Positions 52,701 through 62,666 of a stretch of 64,000 nt of DNA are shown here, piece by piece. A program made the translations under genes and the position numbers. Positions within the stretch are counted from its first letter, which is position 1. Each line of letters begins with the position of its first letter. Where the stretch lies: contig PSQN01000013.1 in assembly GCA_002989075.1 (NCBI GenBank), forward strand, positions 530,379 to 594,378, written 5' to 3'. This DNA comes from Arthonia radiata (Eukaryota; Ascomycota; Arthoniomycetes; Arthoniales; Arthoniaceae). The notes under the pieces were generated by a model. That model was not told the origin of the DNA and did no database searches. It saw only the letters and a program-made list of their open reading frames with translations.

Positions 52701-55389
52701 GATTTGTAAACTTCTATCAGCGATTTATCTACGGATTTAGCTGCATCGTAGTACCAATAAACGTACTAACGAAAGACATTAAGTTTGTTTAAGACAAAGC
52801 TCAACAAAAAGCTTTTAAAGCGCTAAAGCAAGTCTTTATAAATATACTAGTACTAACGTACTTTAACCCGGTACTATCAATTGTTTTAATAACTAATGTA
52901 TTAGACTTTATAATAGTAGGTATCTTACTTTAGCTAAGGAGAGATAGCTGATTACTATTGCCGTTAAACATTAACTTAGGCTTATCTATACTAGATATAG
53001 CGGACACCGTCTAAACTAGTACTAATAATAAGGTAAATATATATCTATATCTAGTAGCGTTCTTTTTAAAGAAATTTATAGACGCTAAGCTAAGATATAA
53101 TACCTATAATAAAGAGCTTATAGCAATATAGGCTAGCTTTAAGTATTAGCGCTATTACTTTATTAGTATATAGTACTTAGTAAAGGTTGTAACAGACTAT
53201 AATAATCTATAGTATTTTATAACAATAAAAGTATTGTCTTGCCGATAAGCGCGCTAGACGGAAGACCTGTTAGTATTTAATTTTAAAATACTATACCGTA
53301 CGGGTAGCAAGAACCTAGTAGACGCGCCGTCGCGCCGTCTAAATTACAAGAATTTACGTAGAGTAAAGAAAGATAACGCTAATAAGATGTTACTGAGCTT
53401 ATAGCAGAAGCTTAGAAGAGATACTACTTTGTTTAGTGCTAAGAAAGAGCCCTCTAGTCTAAAAGAAGGTATAATTGCTATCTTAATTATATTGCTTAAA
53501 AATTAGTTTAAACACTATTAGCGGTTTAGCTATCGACTTAAAACCTTGAACGCAACTATAGTCTAAATCGAAGGTAGATTAGAGTTAGATACAGACCTTA
53601 TATAGAACGTCTAGGAGCAAGAAACGTGTCCGTCTTTCTTTACTAATACAGAGCCTTTTTCGATAGCTCTCGTATTATAAGTTAAGATAGTTGCAGCTAC
53701 CGCTCTTAAAATAGCTTATAATAATACTTCTCGGGGTCTTATAACTCTAATCTTTAAAGTCTAGTAGAGAGACGCCTTTATAAAGTAGAAAGTATCGGAG
53801 TTAAAATTATTAGCTAGAACTAAAGATTAGTAGAGTAATAAAACGGCAACAGATCGCCGTTAAGCTGGTATAAGAAAGCGCTGTACGAGTTGAATCGACT
53901 TAGATACCCTAATAGAGCCTAACTTAGACTCTAAGTCTCTAAAGCATATAGAATAGTTAGTCGATAGCTATAAGTTATTGCGCTAAAATAGTAAAATCTA
54001 GATACTAGAATGCTCTACGTTAAAGCTTAAAATTATAAGCAGAAATTATAATAATAAGCTTACTAGCTACTTTAAGGTTAAGAAGATTCTTAAAATTCTA
54101 AGATATAAATATACGTAAGAAAAGATAGTAACGTATATTAAGAACTTTATTGCTAAATATAATATATACTAACAAACAGCTATAAAGAGGTATAAGCTAT
54201 ATAGCGAAATAGTAGCGATATCGGTTCTAATTAACCCCTTTAAGGATCTATCTTTAGACTTTATTGTTAAACTACCGATAGTTTTTTTAAAGAACAGAGA
54301 TATTGTTAATTTAATTCTTATAGTCGTAGACCGCTTCTTTAAGTTTATAATCTATATTTTAGTTAGTAAAACTATAAATGCTATAGAGCTAATAGAAGTA
54401 CTTTATAAACACTAAGCGAAAACGTTAGAATTTCTAAGAAGCCTTTTGTCTAATAGAGAATCTATATTTACTAGCTTATATTAAAGCACCTTTTACTAGC
54501 ATTTAGCCGTAAAACAAAGGTTAAGTACAGCATTTTACTCTTAAACTAATAGTTAAACTAAGCGCTAGAACTAGAAGCTTAAAAACTACTTATATATCTA
54601 TATCTCTTAGAATTAAGATAATTAGTATAAGTATCTAAAAGAAGCTACTTTTACGTACAATTTAAAAGTTTATTTATTAACAAAAATTTTGCTAATCAAA
54701 TGTGCGTTCGGTCGCGTTACAGATATACTAGACGGCGCGCCGCCGCTAAATCGGTACCGTACCGTAGTTAAGCCGAACAACCCTCTTATTAGTAAGAATA
54801 CCTTCTATTAAGGAAAAAGGTAGTCTAAATTAGAACATTCTATAGCAGTTAAGTATATAAAAGAACGCCTTCTTCGCTAACAAGAAATAAAGCAGCAGCT
54901 AGAGAAAGCTTAGCGTTTATAAATAGAATAGTACAACACTAAGTATACACTAAAATACTATACAATAAGTAACTTAGTGCTACTGTCGTTAAAGAACCTT
55001 AAGATAAAGAGGCTAATAAAGAAGCTCGACGATCGAAGCTTAGGACTATTTAGAATTCTTAAGAAAATAGGTAAACAAGCTTATTAGCTAGCACTACTAG
55101 ACTTTTACTGTATCTACTCTATCTTCTATATATCCTTACTAGAGCTATATTGCCGTTGACCTGGTACGGAACCGCCTGGTCCGATTAAAGTCGATAGTAG
55201 TAAAGAATAGCTTATTAAGGCGATCCGCTTTAAGGTTAAGAATAAAGACTAGTATTAGACTAAGTAGCAAGAGTAGTTAGAGGCAAATAATACGATAGAG
55301 CTGCGGGCACATCTTAAAGACTCTAACGCTCTTAAAAAATTTAAGAAGCGTAAAGACGCTGAGCCGAGAGGTAAGCGTCTAAAATAAAC

Positions 55390-57350
55390 TAAGTAACATA
55401 GATAAGAAAGGGCTATAAGCCTATATAATTAGTTTACAATATAACGCCGAAGAGAAGATAGATTACCTAAAGTATAGTTCTAAATATAGAATTAGTATAG
55501 TATTAAACTTTAAGACTATTTATATATAATTATAAAGCTTAAGCTATAAGAAAGCTAAAATAAGACTTATATAGAAAGAAAATATAGAACTATTCCGATA
55601 GGCTAAGAAAAACTACTTACACAGACTAAAACCCTAGCTAAACAAAAGATAGAAAACTATAAGAAGACTACTTAAACTAGCGTTAAAGTTAGTATAGATT
55701 GGCGGTATAATACTACTTAACCTAGCCGCGACTATCGTCGATATAGTTCTAAATCTAATTAATTAGACCTATTATAGCTAGCTCGTAAGAAGCCTTATTT
55801 ATAGGCAGCTAAGAGCCGTACAACCTTATATTAGAATTAAAGCTCTAGCGTAGCGTCTTAATATACTTAAAATTGTTAGTATCGGTCTACTCAACTAACT
55901 TAGTACCTAGACCGCGCTACTAGGCCTACAGCTAAACATAAAAAGTACGAAGCAGAGTAAGATAGTCGTTGTAGAAAGACTCTTTGTTATCTTAGACGTC
56001 CTTACTAAAGGTTAAAAAGAAGTTAACGCGTATAAGAAAGTTGTAGGCACGTCTCTATTAAGCGGAGACCTAGTATACGTTAATATAGGGTTAATTAGTA
56101 TCTAAGACGGAGGGCTATTAAACTTACTATCTTATACTTATCTCTCGATCTCCTAATACTAGTACAGCGAGCATACTTAGCGTACTATCTCTTAGACTAC
56201 TTACAGGTTTAGTTCTTGTAATACTTAAAATCGGAGTTTATAGAAGGACTATTACGTACAGCTATATCGCTAAACAAGGCCTTTATACAATAGTAGTATA
56301 CTAAGACGTAAGCCTCTAGCTAAGGCTAAATTAACGCAGGTACAGCGCGAAAAGCGGGATTCGAGGAGGTAGACTAGCGAGACTTTATAGGCGACTTGGG
56401 CTTATAAGCAGTACCGCGGTAATAGAGAGAACAGACGATCTTGTTATCGTTGAAGTCGTCTTTATAGACGTAACGCTTTTAACAAGCTAGAATGCTAATA
56501 TTTAGACTAAAATAAAGTAATAAGAAATAGTAGACTTATAAGGAGTCGTAAGAGTTAGAGACACGCTATCTAGTTTAAGAGAGCGTAAACCAGAAGAAGC
56601 CGCAGATAATTTAGAAATTAGTAAAGTAACCTTAAAAGCTTTCTTCTTACGAACGTTACGAAGAAGAGCTTTAAGATTAACAGCGGCTTTAGAGTCCTTA
56701 ATACCGCGAGTTAAGCGGCGAGTTGGCGCTTTAAGAGAGCTCGCTCTAGCAGCGGGTTTATTAACGGAATTAAAACCCGACATAGTAGAGATTATAAAGG
56801 CGAATTGAAGGCAATCTAACACTAAATTAGCTACGAACTTATTACCCAAGAAGAGAAGTAAAGGCCTATTAAAGAAGAGAAGCTTGTAGGTTAAATAGAA
56901 GAGTATAATAATATTAAAGAAAGAAAGAGAAAGTTTAAAAGAGCAAGAGCCTTATTTTATGCCTATCGTTAGGTACCGATAACAAAGCTTCCGCCTACAG
57001 GTACTAATATAGGAGCAAAGAAGCCTATTTACGTAGGTTGCTACTACCTATAGGGGCAATTAATTAGTAAAAGCGTGCATAAGAGTATACAAAAGAACGC
57101 GAAATTAGGTAAAAATGATATACAACCTTACTACTAAGCTTATAACTTAGGCTCGGGAGCTTTAAATTAAAAGTAAAGCTCAGCACTACAACTCGGTGCT
57201 ACAGAAAACTAGCACTAAACGACGCGCAGGATGACAGTAAGCAACATTACTCTTTTTCCGACTAAACGCAGACATAAGTCAGCAGGTTTTTAATAAGGTT
57301 GTTGCTCTACGTAAGACAATAAATAAAAAGTGCGATAGAGATAGCAGATT
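55390..57350. other. unassigned post-integrase segment of B2
   Basis: Counterpart of 44640-46600 in B1. The open minus-strand stretch at 56502-56849 contains an ATG near 56785 and would give a basic protein rich in Ser, Lys, Leu and Ala. No recognised domain. Confidence 0.5.
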
Positions 57351-57392
57351 GCACCTAGATCGAGGGCGATCCTCCTTAAGGGGGAAGGTAGT

Positions 57393-57588
57393 TATAATGT
57401 ATAAACGTCCCGATAGCGAATTAGAACAGAATGTTGTCTATTTGGGAAGGCTGCGATCCTGGAAGGATATCTTTCCTCTAGTGAACGCATCCCTTTCTGG
57501 TCTCCTCAATAATTAGCTTGAACACTAGTAGGGCCTATTTGGACCCTTTTTGCTACCTGACTGCTCCCTGCCCTACACCTAGATTACA
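57393..57588 (+). repeat. 3' LTR of B2
   Basis: Matches 49574-49769. Preceded by aaggggga-type purines and followed by the TSD ctcgt, after which the G3 chromodomain end resumes. Confidence 0.93.
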
Positions 57589-57708
57589 CTCGTCGACAAG
57601 CTTAAAGCCGTAGCCTAATTTTATGTTAAGTATCCTCAACGTCCCGGTCCTATTAAATTAATACCCTAGTCAGCTCGTAGGTGCTCGCCTTCGTTAAGGG
57701 AGACCTAC

Positions 57709-57990
57709 TGTTATAAACCCGTTCTAGGCCCTCCGAGCGCTGGGCCTCCGAGCGCTTAACGCATTATCGCAATTTCTAACCAACGTTCCTAATACATCTT
57801 AACCGCACCATTGCCCCTAGCTTTCTTGTTTCTAGTTCAGCGCATCTGTCAGGTAATTTAGATCCTCTTAATATATATAGGGGCATCGCCCGACCTCTTG
57901 TTCTTGTTCTGTATCTAATCCTCTTTGTATCTACAATTGAATAGAGCTCTTAGCATTGCGTCCCTGCTGTTATTAGTTCGCCCTCTTATA
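57709..57990 (+). repeat. 3' LTR of G3
   Basis: Matches 35029-35310. Contains two 15-bp tandem units beginning ctccgagcgct at 57731 and 57746. Confidence 0.92.
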
Positions 57991-58510
57991 TATATATTAG
58001 ACTATAGTACTATCTAGCCTAGATAAGATATAAGCTACTTTAGCTTTATTTATTAAATATTAGTTAGCTATATATAACTAAAATTATAATTATATATTAG
58101 ATATATCTATATAAGATACTAGTAATATATATAAGTAAGGTTTAGTTCTATATAGTTCTATAGACTTAGTAATTATTTTCTAGCTTTAATAGAGTATAAA
58201 TTCTTTAATCTAAAGTTTTTCTATAAGACTAAGTATATCTTTTTTATACTAATAAAAGAGATACTATATATAATATAAATATATTTTAATTATAAAAAGT
58301 ATAAAAGAAAGCTCTTAAAAAGAGCGCTATAAGATAGTAAAAATTATATAATTATAATATTATTTAGGCTATAAAAAGATATAATAAGATAAATAAGATA
58401 AATATAAGAAATACTAAGTAAATAGAGCTATAGGGCTATAGAGCTATATAGAACTAGTACTTACTAATATATACTAGTATTCTATATAGAAATACTATAT
58501 ATAATTTAAG
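57991..58510. other. AT-rich tract at the right end of the island
   Basis: Old RIP-eroded background right of G3. No family could be recognised. It ends abruptly near 58,510, where CpA, TpG and GC content return to normal levels. Confidence 0.5.
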
Positions 58511-59629
58511 ATTATTTTTTCAGTTATGACGATCATTGCAATCAGATTCGATGATGCACATCTCCAATGGAAGCGATGACTTAGCAGGGACTTGAAGAGC
58601 TTCGGAATGGGACACGCAAGGACCTTTCTTTCGGACCGTGCGAGACGGGCATACAGAAGCTGTTTCGAACATAACTAGCTCCGAGGTCGAACTCTTATGG
58701 ATCGACTGAGGACGTGATTGCTGTGAAGGCGTTAATATATGAGGGGTGAAGCGGTGTGGCACTTCGTCAGAGAAATCGGCCTCAACAGGGCAGAGAGTAG
58801 CTTCCTGCACCTATCGCAACACGTCACGAGAGTTCAGTGCCGGCTGGAATCGCCAGTTCAGCCGCTCAGATGACTGGCTTAGATGCATGCCTATTGTTGC
58901 ACACAGAAGCCAGTTTGCATGCGATCGCAATAAAACTAGCCGCCAAAGCGGCTCTTGGTAACGATTTCAAGGTGATGCTCGAGGTTGAGTTGCAGATCTA
59001 CTGGGATGCAGGACACGTCCAGAGCGCTTGCGATCGTGGTGTTGTTCAGAGATGCTGCAGGTCGTCGTACAATGACACTCAACGGCGCTGCAGGTACTCC
59101 GTAACATGCATGGCAATGCATGCAAGTGTGGGTTTATATCGATCACCTCAACATTGTTACTACGGGCCGAGAGGTCAATAAGTGTCGTCGAAAGCAGGGG
59201 AAAGACGCAAGTCAAGTACGACGAAATGATGCAGGGTCTGTATATTAAGGGTGAGCTAGTCCCGAAGCGGGCCGTAGCAATCTTGCAAGGTAAGACAGGT
59301 TACACGCGTATTTTACGACAACCTTGTTCCTCTATCGTCAAGCTTGCCCACAATGGCAGCCAGGACCTGATGAAATCCACTTAACGATCTTCTGATCTGC
59401 TGCACCCCACAGCCCCCGCATAGCTAGATGACAACCATCCCTGCATCCCACGAATCGCAGAGGGTCCACTAAAATACTAAAGTCAGTCCATATTGCTATG
59501 GCATGGATCTTGACAGACGCCACGCCAAATGGACCATGTCTCGAAGGTCGGCTTCCATGACACGCGTTGTAGACGCCCGACAGACCGAGTTTCTCGAAAC
59601 CACCTTATGCTTTTGACTACGCTCCATTT

Positions 59630-59635
59630 CCCCGG
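59630..59635 (-). promoter_or_regulatory. possible CreA-type carbon-repressor site
   Basis: ccccgg reads CCGGGG on the minus strand and fits the SYGGRG consensus of the fungal carbon catabolite repressor CreA/Cre1, about 110 bp upstream of the cellulase ATG. Six-base sites occur by chance; only the gene's function makes this one plausible. Confidence 0.25.
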
Positions 59636-59662
59636 ACACTGGCCAGCTGGGATGTGCTCGTG

Positions 59663-59670
59663 TAATATAA
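59663..59670 (+). promoter_or_regulatory. TATA-like element of the GH5 gene
   Basis: taatataa, about 73-80 bp upstream of the ATG at 59743, in otherwise GC-balanced sequence. Distance and composition suit a fungal TATA box. Confidence 0.4.
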
Positions 59671-59742
59671 GAGGCTGCCGTCCGCCTTCTAGTATCGCTT
59701 CTAAGCCAAGTAGAAAGTGCAAGAAATCGTTTTGAGTCCGAT

Positions 59743-61100
59743 ATGAGGTACTCCACACTCTTTGGCAGCCTTGCGCTGAGCAGCCTGGTTGCTGCCAAAC
59801 CAATCGACAAACGTCAGTCGTCGAAGTTGCAGTGGTTCGGCATCAACGAGTCTGGTGCGGAATTTGGTCAAGGCAACATCCCCGGTATGATGTCCTCAAA
59901 GCTAGCAGCGAGCAAGGACCTTTGAGTAGAGATCAGCAAGCTAACCCGCGCCAAAGGCACTTACAACAAGGACTACACCTTCCCTAACCCCGCCAGCATA
60001 ACAGTAAGCGTGCTCCATGCCACAGTATACCATTAGCGCTGACAAGAGCTGAAGACGCTCGTCGGCGAAGGCTTCAATGTCTTCCGCGTGCCATTTTTAA
60101 TGGAGCGTCTGGTACCAAATCAGCTCACCGGAGCCGCAAATCCAACGTACCTCCAGCAATACGTTGCCAGCATCAACCAGATCACAGGCACCGGCGCATA
60201 TGCGATCGTTGACCCCCACAACTTTGGCCGATATTACGGTAATGTGATCAGCGACGTTGCAGGCTTCCAGGCCTTCTGGAAGACTGTCGCCAGCAACTTC
60301 GCGGGCAACGGCCGCGTGGTACGTTCTGGCACGCGTCTTTCCCATGTTCAAGTGCTTCAGCTAACTGGTGTTGCTCCACCCAGATTTTCGACACCAACAA
60401 CGAGTACCATGACATGGATCAAACACTAGTGCTGAACCTCAATCAAGCTGCCATCAACGGTATCCGCAGTGCCGGCGCGACTGTAAGTGGGCGAAGTAAG
60501 CCCAAGAGATTCATGCTGACCATGCCAAACAGTCGCAAAACATCTTCGTCGAAGGCAACTCATACTCCGGGGTAAGGCGATCATTCCCCCAGGAATGAGC
60601 TCACCACTGACATTACCAGGCCTGGACATGGACGCAAGTCAATGACAATCTCAAGGCACTCACGGATCCTCAAAACAAGATCGTCTACGAGATGCACCAA
60701 TACCTTGACCAAGACGGCTCCGGCACCAGCGCGACCTGTGTCTCCAGCGACATTGGCGTGCAGCGCGTCAGCAGTGCCACGCAGTGGCTGAAGACCAACA
60801 ACAAGAAGGGCTTCCTGGGCGAGTTTGCTGGCGGCGCTAACCCGACTTGCAAGACGGCAGTGACGGGGATGTTGCAGCATCTTCAGGACAATAGCGCCCA
60901 GTGGACTGGGGCCTCGTGGTGGGGTGGTGGTGAGTTTTTGTCCACACATCCTGTTCTGAAGCCGCTTTGTGGTCCAGAAGACAATGTACTGACATTTTGA
61001 TCTCAAAGGTCCATGGTGGGGGGATTACCTCTTTGGCTTCGAGCCACCATCAGGCACAGGTTACGATTACTATCTCCAAACGCTGGAGTCGTTCGCTTAG
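59743..61100 (+). CDS. secreted GH5 endo-beta-1,4-glucanase (cellulase)
   Basis: Hydrolyses internal beta-1,4 bonds of cellulose outside the cell. Seven exons: 59743-59884, 59957-60003, 60049-60318, 60384-60482, 60533-60571, 60620-60929, 61009-61100. They sum to 999 nt (332 residues). All six introns (45-79 bp) are GT...AG with CTAAC/CTGAC-like branch sites; an apparent stop near 59923 lies inside intron 1. The start is the ATG before a signal peptide (residues 1-18), then a Kex2-like KR at 23-24. GH5 subfamily 5 features: [13 protein letters not shown] (29-41), [10 protein letters not shown] (75-84), acid/base Glu160 in [13 protein letters not shown] (225-227), nucleophile Glu267 in GFLGEFAGG, and [14 protein letters not shown] near the end. 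No cellulose-binding module. Length is normal for EglB-type enzymes, and the gene looks intact and free of RIP despite the nearby island. Confidence 0.95.
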
Positions 61101-61670
61101 GCTTTGGGGGGTTTCGGTATTCTGAGAATTTGACACTTGCTTCTACCATGATTTTCATGATCTGTTCGCTTCTCGCTGTTCCGCATCGCTGCACGGGACA
61201 GTCCAGCAATCGTCGTAAGGCAAGGGCCGGCGGAGTAATCTCAAGACCAGCCAGACTCCCGAGTGGGGTGTTGTACATGAGGCAGGATAGGTTGCCACCA
61301 CGACAAGACCGACGTGTCGAGCGCGTGCGCAGGAATAGATTTGTTTCCGAAATGCTCGTATCAATAGCAAAGAGCTGGCGTAGCACCAATCTCGTGAAGA
61401 CGACGACAATACCTGTTATTGGCGTAGACTCTGCTGATGGTCGTTGGAGTTGGCTCCGTGCACCGCCAAGCAACCTGATCTGACGAGAACGATACCGCCC
61501 CCAGCTATGCCGAGTAGGGGATAGCGTACCCGGTAGGATGGGAGGCTTGAGCAGCTGCCCTTCAGACAAGTCACTCCAGTCTCATGATAGTTCTCTCCGA
61601 ATCACTTGCGACGAGGAAAAGTGGAAGTCGATGAGAAAAGCAGGCAAGGCTTCGTTGCTGTCAACTCATC
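61101..61670. other. intergenic region between cellulase and methyltransferase genes
   Basis: 570 bp holding the 3' end of the cellulase transcript and the promoter of the next gene. Long overlapping ORFs on both strands (61003-61569 minus, 61013-61483 plus) have no recognisable domain and overlap the last cellulase exon. I see no clear TATA or terminator. Confidence 0.55.
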
Positions 61671-62582
61671 ATGGCAATCCTCCCAGGGATTCCAGACACC
61701 CCTCTCATGCAAGGCCTTGAGCCAATCCTCTTCCTCGTCGTCTCCGCTATTATTGCTATTCCCCCTTTCATTTTGCATGTGCTTGCTCATCCGATGCGCT
61801 ACATCTTCACAACCACGCCACTACCAGACCGAGCGAAGATATTGCGATCAAAACTATTCTGGTTCGCTTGGCGGATCATGAGTCCGATACTCGATCCAGG
61901 CGACAGACCTAAGAAAGCCCCGCTGCTGGTCAAGGCCAGAGGCATCACGGTCGAAATTGGACCTGGCGTCGGCGACAACATCAAGTACTACGATCGTTCT
62001 CAAGTCACCCGCTTGATTCTGGTGGAGCCTAACACAAACATGCACCCAGCCTTGCGCGAGAAAGCTAATCAGTCTGGCTTCTTTGATCACGACGGCACTC
62101 TGCTCTTGCTTGGCTGCGGAGGCGCCCCCTCTGATGAGAAAGCTCTAGCCATGGCCGGATTGGGAGCAGATAGCGTCGACAGCATCATGATCATACACGT
62201 TCTTTGCGGTATACCGCAGCCAGCTGGAGCTGTGGAGATGTACCGCCGCATGTTGAAGCCTGGAGGGCTGCTGACATTTTACGAGCACGTGAGAAGCCAC
62301 GAACGATACACTGCCGACTTGCAAGCTTGGTATACTTCCAAGATCTGGTCCCACGTTTTCGACGGATGCTGCCTTGACAGACCCACCGGCGCTTGGATCA
62401 TGGCCGGGCCCGATGCTGCTCGCAGTGGAGAGCTGGTGACCGGCAAGGAACTGGCTGGGGCCGTGAATGGAATCAATCAGGCGGTGCATGACCGCTGGAG
62501 GGACTATGAGATTTCCTCACCCAAGGAACAGACTCGCTACACGCTCCTGCCACACGTTGGAGGCTGGGCTATCAAAGCGTGA
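61671..62582 (+). CDS. membrane-anchored METTL7-like SAM-dependent methyltransferase
   Basis: 303 residues in one exon. A hydrophobic segment at residues 16-39 should anchor it in a membrane, with a class I Rossmann methyltransferase fold after it: motif I VEIGPGVGDN (94-103), acidic end of strand 2 at Glu119 (LVEPN), VDSIMIIHVLCGI (169-181), LKPGGLLTFYEHVRS (195-209). The later W-x2-V-F-D-G-C block (226-233) followed by DRPTGAW resembles the GDGC...TRETW block of METTL7A/B (TMT1A/B), which in animals are ER or lipid-droplet thiol methyltransferases. The substrate of the fungal protein is unknown. The start ATG has a good context (atcATGGC) and precedes the anchor closely. It converges on TRM5 with 84 bp between stops. 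Another class I methyltransferase of the Methyltransf_11/25 kind is the alternative. Confidence 0.85.
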   Translation: MAILPGIPDTPLMQGLEPILFLVVSAIIAIPPFILHVLAHPMRYIFTTTPLPDRAKILRSKLFWFAWRIMSPILDPGDRPKKAPLLVKARGITVEIGPGVGDNIKYYDRSQVTRLILVEPNTNMHPALREKANQSGFFDHDGTLLLLGCGGAPSDEKALAMAGLGADSVDSIMIIHVLCGIPQPAGAVEMYRRMLKPGGLLTFYEHVRSHERYTADLQAWYTSKIWSHVFDGCCLDRPTGAWIMAGPDAARSGELVTGKELAGAVNGINQAVHDRWRDYEISSPKEQTRYTLLPHVGGWAIKA

Positions 62583-62666
62583 TCCCGAACGAGAATGGGG
62601 CGACCAGTCTCCTCCCTGATCTTGTTGGTCGATATGAAGATTGCTTCGGCTGGCCCTTAGAAGCTA
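62583..62666. other. short convergent intergenic gap
   Basis: 84 bp between the stop codons of the methyltransferase (+) and TRM5 (-) genes. The 3' untranslated regions of the two transcripts must overlap. Confidence 0.7.

Larger units (their letters stand above)
49574..57588 (+). mobile_element. Gypsy-type LTR retrotransposon B2, broken, inserted in G3
   Basis: 8,015 bp, the sister of B1 with the same layout. LTRs 49574-49769 and 57393-57588, perfect TSD ctcgt (49569-49573 and 57589-57593). It inserted in the chromodomain of G3, in the same orientation as B1 and its host. Zinc knuckle about 51,140-51,195, reverse transcriptase about 51,950-52,600, RNase H about 52,850-53,310, integrase about 54,050-54,800, then the unassigned segment with a minus-strand open stretch at 56502-56849. 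Broken in dozens of places. The damage differs from that of B1, so the copies were mutated independently. Confidence 0.92.
35029..57990 (+). mobile_element. Gypsy chromovirus retrotransposon G3, broken, hosting B1 and B2
   Basis: Bounded by 282-bp LTRs (35029-35310 and 57709-57990) and TSD tatat (35024-35028 and 57991-57995; low-complexity, so weaker proof). Without B1 and B2 it is about 6.9 kb. Parts in order: gag about 35,800-37,000 with a zinc-knuckle-like region near 36,890-36,960, protease region about 37,180-37,500, start of reverse transcriptase about 38,380-38,817, [B1], rest of RT 46,836-47,300, RNase H about 47,330-47,560 ([12 protein letters not shown]), integrase about 47,800-49,100, and a chromodomain from about 49,440 that is split by B2 and resumes at 57,589. 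Purine-rich sequence (ttaagggaga) precedes the 3' LTR. Broken by dozens of RIP changes and by the two insertions. Confidence 0.9.
58511..59742. other. intergenic region upstream of the GH5 gene
   Basis: Normal-composition DNA of 1.2 kb. Small ORFs exist on both strands (58520-58810 minus, 58837-59181 plus), but none shows a domain, a matching intron pattern or a convincing start. I call it non-coding. The 3' part should hold the promoter of the cellulase gene. Confidence 0.55.

Noticed and set aside
1-58510. AT-rich island as an inserted mitochondrial segment or a centromere
   Set aside because: Nested LTR elements with nuclear TSDs and RIP exclude mitochondrial origin. A centromere is possible in principle, but nothing in the sequence shows it.
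58520-59181. Small ORFs on both strands right of the island
   Set aside because: No motif, no consistent intron pattern and frequent overlap; not enough to call a gene.
59483-59810. Two overlapping minus-strand ORFs of 104-106 residues
   Set aside because: They run over the cellulase promoter and signal peptide; no recognisable domain and mutually exclusive frames.
59885-59956. In-frame stop early in the cellulase, suggesting a pseudogene
   Set aside because: The stop lies inside a well-formed 72-bp intron (GT...AG with a CTAAC branch site). Splicing joins ...NIPG to TYNKDYTFP as in other GH5 enzymes.
60581-61006. 141-residue minus-strand ORF
   Set aside because: Shadow of cellulase exon 6 on the opposite strand.
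61003-61569. 188-residue ORF on the minus strand
   Set aside because: No domain, overlaps the last cellulase exon and crosses the likely promoter of the next gene; composition like a shadow frame.
62145-62489. 114-residue minus-strand ORF
   Set aside because: Shadow within the METTL7-like gene.
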